The notes beneath the pieces were generated by a model, which did no database searches, was not told the DNA's origin, and saw nothing but the letters and a program-made list of their open reading frames with translations. A stretch of DNA of 43,094 nt from the NCBI GenBank assembly GCA_000226015.1, contig JH154301.1:31139-74232 (forward strand), read 5' to 3'. This DNA is from Mnemiopsis leidyi (Eukaryota > Ctenophora > Tentaculata > Lobata > Bolinopsidae). Below are positions 31,020 to 41,075 of the stretch, in pieces (the stretch's first letter is position 1; each line of letters starts with the position of its first letter). The position numbers and the translations under genes were made by a program.

Positions 31020-31360
31020 GCATTTGGTTTGGTTATTATTTGGACTTTGAACAAAATGAAAATGTCAAAATTATACATTCAGAAAAAACTACAGTACCTG
31101 AAAGTAAAACTTCTAAAAGTGCAGTTCCGGAAAAAAAAACTTCTACAATTACTTCTACAAAACTTCTACTTATGGAAAATTAAATTTCATATGCATGTAT
31201 AAAATAGTTTGTGATCGCTGTAATTACGAGAAAGACGCTTTTCTTTTATCTTGAGTCCACCTAGTTGGAGGTCGGTGCTTCGCATTACCTGAAGAAAAAT
31301 AAATTGATAAAAATGTAAAAAAACAGTGTTGGAACGTTTTATTTTCAACTAAACGGCAAC
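31020..31360 (+). repeat. ~340-bp dispersed repeat, copy B
   Basis: Partner of copy A. It carries an extra ~28 bp in the ACTTCTAAAAGTGCAGTTCC region. An open frame running into it from 30893 ends SEKTTVPESKTSKSAVPEKK and stops; I do not take it as a gene. Confidence 0.9.
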
Positions 31361-31535
31361 ACAACCGTATAATGTATAATTGACTTTCGCTTTTGTTCTT
31401 TGCAGGCATGCTTGCCACAGCTGTTTGAATTAAAAGTATTGCCATAAAATCAAATTAGCAGATTGACCATGGACCGTCTGATTAAAGAGAACTTCGGGTT
31501 TCGAATTTTTTGCTTTATTTTGATTTCCTTTCCAG

Positions 31536-34435
31536 GAGATGCAATCCAAATTCTCTCAAAACACGATTCATCACAAAACCTTACTCCCCAGGTGTCAAGA
31601 ACGAGACAGTGCCGGAGGGTGGGAAGGTTGCCTCAGGAGAGCTGGATATATCACGTGACAGTGAGGTGAACATGTCACGTGACATGTCCATACACAACTC
31701 CTCCAGAGTGACTGGACTTGATAACAGCGCTCTACACTTTGTAAACGGTAAAAATTTGTTGAAAGTTTTAACAGTTTTACAATTAATACGCCATAGGGAT
31801 ACTTTTTACGAGTTCATTTCGCTGAATGAAAAGTCAAATATTGAAATTGATTGTTCGAGATCGTGAAGTGCTGTAACACAACAAAAAAACTTCACCCTAT
31901 TGAAGTATGAATTAATAGCTGCTTGTCCTTAACCGCAATTAATCTGCCTGTCATTCAACACTTTTCAGACGATACACCTAGCAAGAAAGATCTTGAAGTC
32001 CCGTCATTCAAAGACTTTTCAGGTGAGTCTTTTTTAAACGCATGATTTATTAAGTAAAATTTGGTTAAAACAGGTTGAAGAAGAGCTACTTAAGACAAAT
32101 GGAAATATGAACTCCCTTATATTAGTACATCATTCGTGATATTACAAATTAAAGTTTATTGTATAAAACTTAGGTCAATAGGTCAATCAACAAATAAGAC
32201 CCTAGCTAGACGGAACGTATCGGATCACGTGTCGCAGCACATACCGCGGCATGTGCCGTCTAGTTAGGATCATATTCCCCGGTACGTATCGCGGCATGTG
32301 CCGTCTAGTTAGGATCATGTTCCGCGACACGTGAAACGGAACATGATGTGCCACCTGATTTAGACCTGTGTCAAGGGTCGCCTCTTCCTTCGGTTAAGAA
32401 AGAGGAGGCTTTTCTGGGTCGGGGTAGACAGGGAGAGTTGAAAGTCTTCATTAGTGCCTCCGGACGGCTGGTCATCACTCGTTGTTTCTGTGAGCTGTAA
32501 GGTATCGACGTGGTCAGGTTCTGTCTGTCTGTAGGTTCTGAAGCTTGGTCCAAGGTCTTCGTAAAACGGTGTCCGGTCAGCTCCACTTTTGTTAACCTAG
32601 CGTCTTGTTAACTCCCTCCGAATCTTGTTGTACCTCAACTGAGCCTGTAGGTCGTCAATGTCGTCTCTAAACTTTTCCATTGCTGAGGAACCTCCTCAAC
32701 AAGAGCAGCAGCAGGCATCCTAGACGAGGAGTTCGTGATTCTGGTGGGACTGGGAGCAATCACTAGAGGAGAAGGGGGATCTATGTAGATTGTAAAAGTC
32801 AGAGGTGCTCGTGATACTTCAAACATCGTCATCACGTGATTCAGCATGGTGTGGGTGAATGTTACCAGAAATAAACCAACCATACTCCCAATCAGTCGCT
32901 AACAGGGTCTGCCGATAAATCGAGATCAAATGATTGCACAAGAACACGTCAGTTGTAAATCAGTACATATTACCACGTCAAGACGAGGATTTGTCGCTGT
33001 AAGTTCAAAACATGATAGCTAAACGTCATCCTAACGACTTCAGCGACATTGAAATTGAACCTGACAACTAAAAACGACATGCAAATCAACTACCCCTGGG
33101 CCCTGTCAGAAAATGAACTCCTCCAAATGCTCGTACAGAGAAGAAGCATCATTGTCCAGAACATTATGGAAATCCTGGAAGAAACTTCTGCAGCTGATCC
33201 GGAGCAGTTTCGACTACGCAGACAGAAACGTTTCCTGAAGAGTCCAACATTTTGGGAAGAAGACTGCCAGCGCCTAGCACATGTACGACGACAAGTTTGT
33301 GAAGTTCTAAGAAATATCCGCGGAAATCCTTGATAAGATATATCACTCCATCCTTTTCTGTTCTGTGGCCGGCCACTTCATCGAACCAGCGAAGAAGCTA
33401 GCCATCACCCGCAGATATCTAGCAACGATAGACGATTTCAATACTCTGGAAGACCTGTTCAGAATTGGACATTCGACTGTCAGAACCATCATTTGTGAGA
33501 TGGTCAAGTTCCCGTCGACGGAGGAGGATTTCTACAAGCCCGATATTTGCTAAAGAATATAATTGGTTGTTGCAACATTACTACAAGTACATTGGACACT
33601 TGATCCAATAGCGACATGTGCTGCGGAACATGTCACGTCTAGTTAGGACGTGTGCTGGGTCACGTGTCGCGGCACATATCGCGGCATGTACTGTCTAGTT
33701 AGGACAGGTGACGCGATACGTACCGTGGATGTACCGTCTAGTTAGGACAGGTGACTCGATACGTGCCGCGACACGTGATCCGATACGTGCCGTCTAGTTA
33801 GGGTCTAAATTCAGGAGTCATTCTATATTTTCATCAGCTTTAACTAACCATCCTTTCCAGCTCCTGTGCTAAAAACACCCACACCAACAAAAAAGAAAGC
33901 ACCGCGACAAAGCACCGTCAAATCATCAACCCCAGTCGTTCTAAAACGGCGTCTTACTCTACCCCAACCAAAGAACAGCTCATCACTCTCACCTATAAAA
34001 ACAGACTCACCCAGCCCAGACAACAAACCGGAAGACGTCCCCACCAAAAAGACGATCTGTCTGCCGGAAATAACATCTCCAGACGACTGTAGTGGTACAA
34101 CAGGACTCATCCCTCCTGGCATGGAAGCGCCAGATCCAGTTGTTATCCAGAACAAATCATTTACAGACACGGAGGAAGCATTTGATACCCCAAACACAAC
34201 TGATAAAGACGAGTTTGATTTAGACGAGACTGATGATGACCTGATGTCGAAGTTTCTGTCTCTGAAGAAGAAATTCGGTAGAGGGGAGGAGGTGTTGAGT
34301 GATTCCCTGGTGGTGAATACAAGTATGAGGGATGCGATAGTGAGGGAGGAGGGTGGGGAGCAGGAGGAGGCCGTGACTAGCAATAAAAAGTTTAAGATGG
34401 AGATTCATAATGAACTTGATTCTACTGACACTTGA
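31536..34435 (+). CDS. unidentified Ser/Thr/Pro-rich protein (3' exons)
   Basis: Three exons join in phase: 31536-31747 (ends G|GTAAAA), 31969-32022 (TTTTCAG acceptor, G|GTGAGT donor) and 33861-34435 (TTTCCAG acceptor, stop TGA). The product is hydrophilic and probably disordered. It has SRDSEVNMSRDM, then proline-directed sites and basic patches (VLKTPTPTKKKAPRQ, STPVVLKRRLTLPQ, LSPIKTDSPSP), then an acidic helix (DKDEFDLDETDDDLMSKFLS) and LKKKFGRGEEVL near the C-terminus. This composition suits a nuclear, CDK-regulated protein, but I do not recognise the family. The 5' end is unclear: MDRLIKENFG at 31469 could join in phase only through a 38-nt intron. A Harbinger element occupies intron 2. 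Confidence 0.65.
32198..33805 (+). mobile_element. PIF/Harbinger DNA transposon, non-autonomous
   Basis: The ends GACCCTAGCTAGACGG... (32198) and ...CCGTCTAGTTAGGGTC (33805) form ~45-bp inverted repeats that continue through CGTATCGGATCACGTGTCGC. They are flanked by TAA on each side (32195-32197 and 33806-33808), the TWA duplication of PIF/Harbinger elements. The motif CGTCTAGTTAGG recurs at 32258, 32302, 33637, 33692, 33735 and 33791, with many CACGTG and CGATACGTGCC-type palindromes, giving complex ends. The interior carries the N-terminal part of a HARBI1-like nuclease on the plus strand and a broken frame on the minus strand (32380-32883), as expected for a two-gene element. It lies wholly inside intron 2 of the host gene. 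Confidence 0.9.
33049..33553 (+). pseudogene. HARBI1-like transposase N-terminal fragment
   Basis: An open frame at 33049-33333 (ENELLQMLVQRRSIIVQNIM ... SPTFWEEDCQRLAHVRRQVC) stops. Then 33365-33553 reads EPAKKLAITRRYLATIDDFN and LFRIGHSTVRTIICEMV, the helix-turn-helix-like block that opens the HARBI1/PIF nuclease (family form: LA..LR.LATG.SF..L...F.IG.STV..IV). A stop pair near 33330 and the complete loss of the DDE catalytic half make it inactive. Confidence 0.8.
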
Positions 34436-35067
34436 GGGGATACTCTCGTCAGTTTTTAATTTTTTGTTGACTAGCAAGGTATATTTTATTCACAGTAATT
34501 TAGTTCTACTAGCGAGTTTCCTGTTAACTAACCAGATAAAGTTGATACACTTGTCACTGTATTTGGAACTTTTTAAGTTTCAGAGCCCTGCACCATATAA
34601 CATATACACACAATATTTTTTGTCTTGACCTGCCCTGCTTTCCTAGTAATCTAGTTATTTAATTCGGCTCGAACCGTCAAGTAAAGTTTGCTGGACGCTG
34701 GTAATGGTACACGCTGTAGGTAAGTTAGTTATAAGGGAAGGAAAACTCTATTAACGTTTCTTTCCTCACCAAGCACATGTAAGCTTGTGTACATCACAGT
34801 TGTATTGTATTTGTAGGTTAACCCTGCACACAGACTTTGGTTCTAAGGTACAAACATTTTATTCCAGACGTGTCATAATATTGAGATATTGTTGTTTATT
34901 TTTAACTTATTGATAATTTTCGAATAACTTTTTGCGACTTTAATTCATTCTGGTTAAAAGTCCTTTTAGATGAGTATAAATTTTCCTAAATTCGTAATTT
35001 TGATATTTTATCAATAACGATCTATTCCTTTAATTTTGTTGAAGTTTTATCATACTGCCCTACTAGG
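34436..35067. other. intergenic spacer upstream of UNC45
   Basis: AT-rich noncoding sequence with no supported feature. Confidence 0.5.
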
Positions 35068-36386
35068 ATGGTTGCAGCAGAAGTTAGCCCAACAATTCTT
35101 AAAGAAAGAGGTGAGTTTTCAGTCTAATATTCTATACTATACTACCTGTATAGGGCACACATGTATTATGTATTAATTAGTTAATTAACTAACATCAATA
35201 AACTGGTTCCTTGTTCCACTAAAACTTTAACTATAATACATAATATATATTTTGTTGTTTACAATGTTGCTAACACCTCGCCGTCGTAGGTAACGAGCAG
35301 TTTAAGCGAGGTGAATATGACGCAGCAGTAAAGTTGTACTCTGAGGGTCTGGATATGCTGGGAGGGAAAACTTGTCAGGAGAGTGCGGTTATACTGAAAA
35401 ACAGGGCTGCCTGCTTTCTCAAACTAGGTCTATATCAGCTGTCTTGCTAATTTGAATATAGTCATTTTTCTCTGTTTTCTTCTTTTCCTGAAACAGACTA
35501 CCTTAGATTCTTCAACTTCAAATCAAAATATTTCTTCTCAAACCTCTCTTACTTTAAGGTTTTGCGTATTTCAGTGTTATAGAATTAATCCTAATTTCTT
35601 TTACAGAATAATCTTGTCTGCCAGTATAATTTACGTTTTACTTTACCACAGAAAACTACGAAGGAGTAGTGGAAGACATCAACCAGTGTATCAGTATGGG
35701 AGGGGGAGACAGTAAAGCATTCTACCGCCGGGCGGTAGCACACCAACATCTCAAACATCTGGACAAGGCTTTGAAGGACGCCATGGACGCGGTCAGAATA
35801 GATCCCAAAAACAAAACAGCTATAGATCTGGTCATGGCGGTAAGTTTCCCTCGCCTTTTGAGAGTGAAACTTCTATTTTTTACAAACTTTTGGCCTTTGT
35901 GCTTATAGGTTGTTTAATAAGTCGAACATTGAATAACAGAATACAAAATATCAACGGGTCTATTGAATCGAAGCTCGCACAAGATTGCATAATTTCGAAG
36001 CTTTACCAACATTATAAGACTTATACTTCCAGCATTATAAGACTATACTCCCAGCATTATAAGACTATACTTTCAGCATTAAAAGACTATACTCCCAGCA
36101 TTATAAGACTATACTTTCAGCATTAAAAGACTATACTCCCAGCATTATAAGACTATAATTCAAGCATTATAAAATAATACTTCCAGATACGACGAGACAT
36201 CCAAGGACGGAAGGACCTGATGACAAGCACGACGGGACTAGTAGACGAAATGTTGGGATCTCTCCGGGATCAAGCAGCAGATGTGGACAAGAAGACTCTG
36301 GCGATGAAGAACTTGGTGAATATTACTTCCAGCAAGGCAGGGTCGGAGACTCTGGTAAAGAAGGGGGGTCTCAATGATATTACCAG
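35068..36386 (+). CDS. UNC45: UNC45 myosin chaperone, 5' exons only
   Basis: UNC45 is a cytosolic co-chaperone that binds Hsp90 through N-terminal TPRs and folds myosin with its C-terminal UCS domain. Exons 35068-35110, 35290-35427, 35652-35839 and 36187-36386 join in phase and give the first 189 residues. They contain the TPR region (ERGNEQFKRGEYDAAVKLYS, SAVILKNRAACFLKL, ENYEGVVEDINQCISMG, FYRRAVAHQHLKHLDKALKD, RIDPKNKTAI) and the beginning of the ARM-like central domain (TLAMKNLVNITSSKAGSETL). The last donor is ACCAG|GTATGT, phase 2. I find no further exons up to the minus-strand receptor at 37.5 kb, so about 700 residues are missing. The gene may be split by a very long intron, misassembled, or a truncated copy. 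Confidence 0.88.
36011..36186 (+). repeat. 22-bp x8 tandem array ending exactly at the UNC45 exon 4 splice acceptor
   Basis: Eight units of CATTATAAGACTATACTnCCAG type fill 36011-36186 with a strict 22-nt period. AG occurs at the end of every unit (36032, 36054, 36076, 36098, 36120, 36142, 36164, 36186). The last AG is the real 3' splice site before ATACGACG. Most units also keep a short pyrimidine stretch (TACTTTCAG or TACTCCCAG), so up to seven decoy acceptors precede it. Confidence 0.95.
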
Positions 36387-37477
36387 GTATGTCATTTCAG
36401 TAGCGATAGGAAATAGCATTTTTCGGTGTCTTTGTCAGATGCAAAAATATAAATCGTGGCAATAAATAATGAATAAAACTGAATCGAAACAGGGAGTTTA
36501 TTTTTTCACCTCCAAATTGACATTTCTTCACAACCGACATGTTCACTGTTCCACAAAATGTTCAAGAATGTTTATTACCTCAGAATGTTGATAGACAATT
36601 CAACATACTGCTTGTATATTTTAATGTCTAATTTTAGAAGGACGTGATTGAGTCTACTATTACTTCTTTGGCTATTGCTGTTAATTTTCTTGATTAGCTT
36701 AATTAATGGGAACTGGGAAGCGCTTTCGAAATGAAAAAAGGTGACTCCAGCGTTTAATATTGGTCACAAAGTCAATAACCAATACCTAGCCTGTCACTCA
36801 TCTGTTCTAGATAGTAGCAATTATCCAATTACGAGTTTGATTGACTCCTTTCGCCACAACCACAAACTTCTTGCCGTCGTAACCATGATACCAACAAATT
36901 TCTTGCTGCCGTTGCTTGTTCTGTTTACTGTTACGTGGTCGAAGGTAATGTGTGCAGCAATAAAACAACATTCAATAGCCACCACCCACCACACTGCTAG
37001 TGATAGGATAACTGCGACTATCCACACTAATTCTTGATGTGATCACAAGCTTAGTCTACCCGACATCCGTGTTTTCCAACAAGCACACACACAGACAGTA
37101 CAATGTAGACTTTATGTGTGTAATTAGTTCGCTCACTTGTTCATTGTCTTGTGATTTTGTTTGATGAACTTATATGACGTTGCATGCTGACTACCGAATT
37201 ATGAGTCAGACAACTTGTTAACTGTTGAGTTTCTCTTACCCTATAAGATAGACTTTTCTTTGATTAAATGGTATTAACTTTATCTGTAGAAAATTTTGTA
37301 GTAGTGGAAACTGTTAAATTACTCTTCTTGTTTTATCAATTCTTTAACCAGTTTCCTTAATTCTTTAATCAGTTTTCTCAATTCTTTAACCAGTTTTAAA
37401 TCAAAACAATTTACTTGAAAATAGCTTACTATGGCAAAGAAAGTACAAATTTACAGATGAATAATCATTCGAGTCAA
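36387..37477. other. spacer between UNC45 and the LDLa receptor
   Basis: Mostly noncoding. Triplicated GTTTTCTCAATTCTTTAACC / GTTTCCTTAATTCTTTAATC units occur near 37335-37395. A possible signal-peptide exon is listed separately. Confidence 0.5.
36885..36944 (+). CDS. possible signal-peptide first exon
   Basis: ATG in fair context (ACCATGA) opens MIPTNFLLPLLVLFTVTWSK, a plausible signal peptide, followed at once by GTAATG as a phase-0 donor. No downstream partner exon is visible, so this may be chance. Confidence 0.25.
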
Positions 37478-39447
37478 TCAAATTACAATATATTCAGTTT
37501 TCGGAACATGTAACAGTTGCAACTTGTCTACTAGATATACCTTGCATCTAGTTGACATATTTACCAATTCAAATTTATTTTCTTCATGAGTTTGATTTAC
37601 AGTGTGATCTTTAAAGCTTCTTACTTTGAAAAAATCTAGAAAAGACTCTAAAGATATGATAAAAACGGACGCAACTTTTTGTGTTGAATCCCACATTATC
37701 TCACTGTACAAGAAAGGGTTAATAACTGAGTTTATAGGTAGTATGATTATCGAAAAGAACCCATAGTAAGAAGAAGCGTTCATAATCTCGAAATAGTGCA
37801 GCATGCAGATGAGAACAAAGGGGACCCAGCACAGAAAGTCGGTCAAAATAATAGTCGCTACCTTCTGCTGTAGCCTCCTGTTTCGTTTGTTGACAGTTTT
37901 TGCTGTCGGTCCAGCCTCCCTAGTCAGAGGCTTAGAGGACTTGTGGGTGGAGAGGTTGATGTGAATGTAGGCTGCAGCTACGATGGTGAAGCAGACGATG
38001 CTTATCACCAGGTTCACTACTGTGAAGACCCATTGTGGGTCTTCACGTGTCACGAAATACTTGAATAGACAGACCCCGTCATTTCCATAAAAATCGACCC
38101 GAGCAATTTTACCGTCAAGGTTTCCATAGTCTTCAGAGAACATCGACCTCACTAGATTTTCAATCAGCCTCCATCGAAGAGTTTTATCTTTTGATCTCCC
38201 GTAGTAGCTTTGGATAACTTGCAAGTGCGTTTGTTTCCCGATCATGTTCCCGTGGAATATTTTGATAGAGTTGTCATAAACAAGTCCATTCACAAAATAG
38301 TCTTCGAACACGGGGAAAAGTGTGATTGATGCTATGGTAGCAGCAGAAATTATTAACGAAAATACTAAAGATGCAACTGATAATATCTTTTTGCCGCCCA
38401 TATCTTCGTCCTGTGGAATGATGCCCCTGCGAATTTTAAAAGCTCTAACAGAACTTAGTGTTGTCAGGGAAAATAATGATACAAGAGATCCAAAGGTGTT
38501 TATAACCCCCAAGCATGAGCAGTACCAACTAGTTAGCCATTGAAAGCGCTTCCTACAATAATCTTTACCCAAGAAGACTGAATCAGCTGCTGCAATCCCT
38601 ACTAGATAGACCCCCACTAAAAAGTCTCCTAGTCCGATCAAATTAACGAGCAGTTTGTTTGTCAATGTGTCTGATGATTTGCATTGCCGGATACCTGTTC
38701 CATTTTCAAAAAGAACAACTGCATTTGACAAAATGGCTGTCAAACCGATGAACCATGCGGCACCCTTGAGGAAGGTCTGGTTTATAATTTCCTTGCTACA
38801 ATCCGAGTTACACTCATCAGACATGTCACCACAGTCTGGGTTGTTATCACATTTCTTGCTGAGAGGGATGATACCCTGTTTGTCCTTGCAATGGAAACTG
38901 TTCGTACACTCCAGTTCATCCGAACCATCTCCACAATTGTCCCACGCGTTACAAACTTTTTCAAAGTCCACACACAATCCATTGTTGCACACAAAGTAGT
39001 CGTTATGATAGTCATTTGCTCTTCGAGTCACAAACGTCAGGCGGTTTTTGTTTGCCACCGTGTAAATACGACCACTATATTGAGCTGGACAATCGTAAGG
39101 CTCGACTGGTTTCTTGAGAGGACACAGCGAATCTATGCAAATCCCCATGCAGCTCAAATAAACGTAGGCCTCCCCAAAAACAAAGCGGCAGTCTGTTTGT
39201 TCTGTCGGATATATCACTCTGGTTCTACTTAGTACTCCGTAGAGTTTTTCATTAAAGATATCAAATTCTTGGGAAACACACAGGCTTCTTTTCTTATTTA
39301 GCACGTCTTGTAGCCCTTTTTGGCAGTATTTGAGGGTTTTTGTATTTCCGATTGTACTAACCGCAGTTGAAATGCTAGACAGACCTCGACCCGCTTGGCA
39401 GATCACATTTTCATTGCCTCATTTGTCTATTCCGTTGCAGAGTTCTC
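37478..39447 (-). CDS. LDLa-repeat 7TM receptor, C-terminal part (relaxin-receptor/GRL101-like GPCR)
   Basis: The frame is in register with the upstream LDLa frame only after a shift, and it contains TGA at 39419-39421. It carries LDLa modules (CNGIDK-stop-GNENVIC; FVCNNGLCVDFEKVCNAWDN...GDGSDELEC; CDNNPDCGDMSDEC). Seven membrane spans follow: TM1 GLTAILSNAVVLF, TM2 LVNLIGLGDFLVGVYLVGIA, TM3 region with WYCSCLGVINTFGSLVSLFS and LTTLSSVRAFKI in place of ERW/DRY, TM4 LSVASLVFSLIISAATIASI, TM5 FTVVNLVISIVCFTIVAAAY, TM6 TIILTDFLCWVPFVLICML and TM7 ILPINSVINPFLYSEI. The LDLa array plus the TM2, TM6 and TM7 signatures match receptors of the LGR/relaxin or snail GRL101 type, which sit in the plasma membrane. 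A whole intact receptor would need both lesions to be sequence errors. Confidence 0.85.
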
Positions 39448-40638
39448 TCAAACGGATGTACCTCTTTTCTCCAAATCTGCAAATAAATACTTCCTGGCAG
39501 TCAGTGCTTGCTTCAAACTTTCAAACCGCCTTGTCAGCGAAGTCTGTCCACAGACTATGGGCCATTTTTCGTCTGTTCCACTTATGCAGTCCTCCAGTCC
39601 GTCTCCTAACCATGAAACAGGGATACTCAGCGTTTTACCTGTTCGAAAGTTCCTGCGACACCTGTGTTCGGTTAGGTCAAAACATGCTGGATGGTTCTCA
39701 TCAACCCCATTAGAGCAATCCTTTACTTCATCACAGAGCTGATGCTTGTGCAATGTGCAGTTTCCGTCGACATTAACGCAAGCTAGATCCATGCCGTCTT
39801 CACAGAACCCTCTTCTAAATGGTCCGCACACCATGGTTTTGGAGATGGTGCTATAGCCATAGCCTTTAACATTGCAGCTAACTGCAGTCTTGGCAACATC
39901 CGAACAGTTTGTCTGGTCTATGTAGTCATGGCAGTATGGTATACCATTTTTTATTGCGTTTTCCTTGCCGGTCCAGATGCCGTATCTTGAACTGGTTGTA
40001 CCCGATTTGGAGACTTGTATCGATGAGCATCTCGTAAAGTTGAACACCGGAACCATCTGTTTGGTATTATTCATTCTGAATATTTCCCCGCTAATGCAGC
40101 GGGGTAATCCTGGGTTTAGTTCAGGATCGCACCCCTTCTCGTCGACACCGTAGTCACCGTACACTGCACAATCTGTCCGCATATTGCACACCTCGTATTG
40201 CGGGATATATATTGTTGTACCTCTGATACCTTCCCGGCAGACTTTCCCATAGAAGAAACCATTGCATTCCTTTTCGTCAGCGCAGTTCCAAACGTCGCAG
40301 GCACCATCGCAGATTCTACCCCCCGTCAGACCAAGTTTTTCATCGTTGTCATAACAGTTGTCAACATCTCCATCATCGTCGTCACAACATTGGAGTCTCT
40401 GCATGAGATCCTGATCAAGGTTAACGCACGTTTCATGCATCCTGCAGAGCTTCTTCTGCTCGTAAAGCATTCTAGAGGTCCCACTTTCGCAGTAGAGGTA
40501 GCCACATAGCGCCCAATTCGTGTTTTTCACGATTTGTGTGTCGAATGTAGTTCCACACACCTGGTGGTTTTGTGACTGATTGACTAAAAATAACCTGGTT
40601 GTTAGTACTATAAGGATCATAGTTTCGGTTTCCCTCAA
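39448..40638 (-). CDS. LDLa-repeat receptor, N-terminal ectodomain part
   Basis: One frame of 396 residues is rich in cysteine and contains several LDL-receptor class A-like modules: GGRICDGACDVWNCADEKEC, EVCNMRTDCAVYGDYGVDEK, HKHQLCDEVKDCSNGVDENH and WLGDGLEDCISGTDEKWPIV. It ends ADLEKRGTSV at TGA 39448-39450, but a one-base shift continues directly into the next LDLa module (YIRLRELCNGIDK). This frame and the 7TM frame below are therefore almost surely one gene, broken by a frameshift near 39450-39475. The start could be MILIVLTTRLFLVNQSQ (signal-peptide-like). Alternatively, CAACCACCAG|GTGTGTGGA could be a splice acceptor (phase 0) joining the upstream exon at 41047, which ends ...YGYQ in phase 0. 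Confidence 0.8.
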   Translation of the reverse strand: MRETETMILIVLTTRLFLVNQSQNHQVCGTTFDTQIVKNTNWALCGYLYCESGTSRMLYEQKKLCRMHETCVNLDQDLMQRLQCCDDDDGDVDNCYDNDEKLGLTGGRICDGACDVWNCADEKECNGFFYGKVCREGIRGTTIYIPQYEVCNMRTDCAVYGDYGVDEKGCDPELNPGLPRCISGEIFRMNNTKQMVPVFNFTRCSSIQVSKSGTTSSRYGIWTGKENAIKNGIPYCHDYIDQTNCSDVAKTAVSCNVKGYGYSTISKTMVCGPFRRGFCEDGMDLACVNVDGNCTLHKHQLCDEVKDCSNGVDENHPACFDLTEHRCRRNFRTGKTLSIPVSWLGDGLEDCISGTDEKWPIVCGQTSLTRRFESLKQALTARKYLFADLEKRGTSV

Positions 40639-40832
40639 TCAAGTAAGGAAAAATCGTAAACTAAATTTTTTAAATTTTTGCCCAGGATATTGTCGAAGGG
40701 ACACGTGAATAAGCTAAGAATCACGATTTATGAAAAAACATAGATTAAACATAAATTTAGATTCACCGTTGGCCTTCTTGGGAAATAAGTTAGGAGCCCT
40801 GTTCTATATAAAAAGGGGCACTTGGGTCATCT

Positions 40833-41075
40833 GATCCTCTGAACATGTTATATTACCTGATAGCCGTACGGATCATCTGAACATGTAATATTACCTGATA
40901 GCCGTACGTATCATCTGAACATGTTATATTACCTGATAGCCGTACGGATCATCTGAACATGTAATATTACCTGATAGCCGTACGGATCATCTGAACATGT
41001 TATATTACCTGATAGCCGTACGGATCATCTGAACATGTTATATTACCTGATAGCCGTACGGATCATATGAACAGG
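40833..41075 (-). repeat. 38-bp x6 tandem array on a 5' splice site
   Basis: Read on the minus strand, the exon end GATCCGTACGGCTATCAG|GT is repeated with a strict 38-nt period. Copies start at 40870, 40908, 40946, 40984 and 41022, with one more at 40833 and a partial exonic copy up to 41075. Every copy contains TATCAG|GTAATA, a usable donor. The only differences are rare substitutions (TATAACATG versus TATTACATG). The first donor (GT at 41045-41046) is the natural exon end. Confidence 0.95.

Noticed and set aside
39419-39421. TGA as selenocysteine in an LDLa module
   Set aside because: LDLa cysteines form disulphides, a frameshift lies next to it, and no SECIS element can be shown; error or pseudogenisation is likelier.
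40804-40818. TATA-box-like CTATATAAAAAGGGG on the plus strand
   Set aside because: No plus-strand gene follows, and it is in AT-rich DNA upstream of a repeat array.
40833-41075. CRISPR-like array of 38-bp repeats
   Set aside because: The copies are contiguous without spacers and lie on a eukaryotic exon end; it is a tandem repeat.
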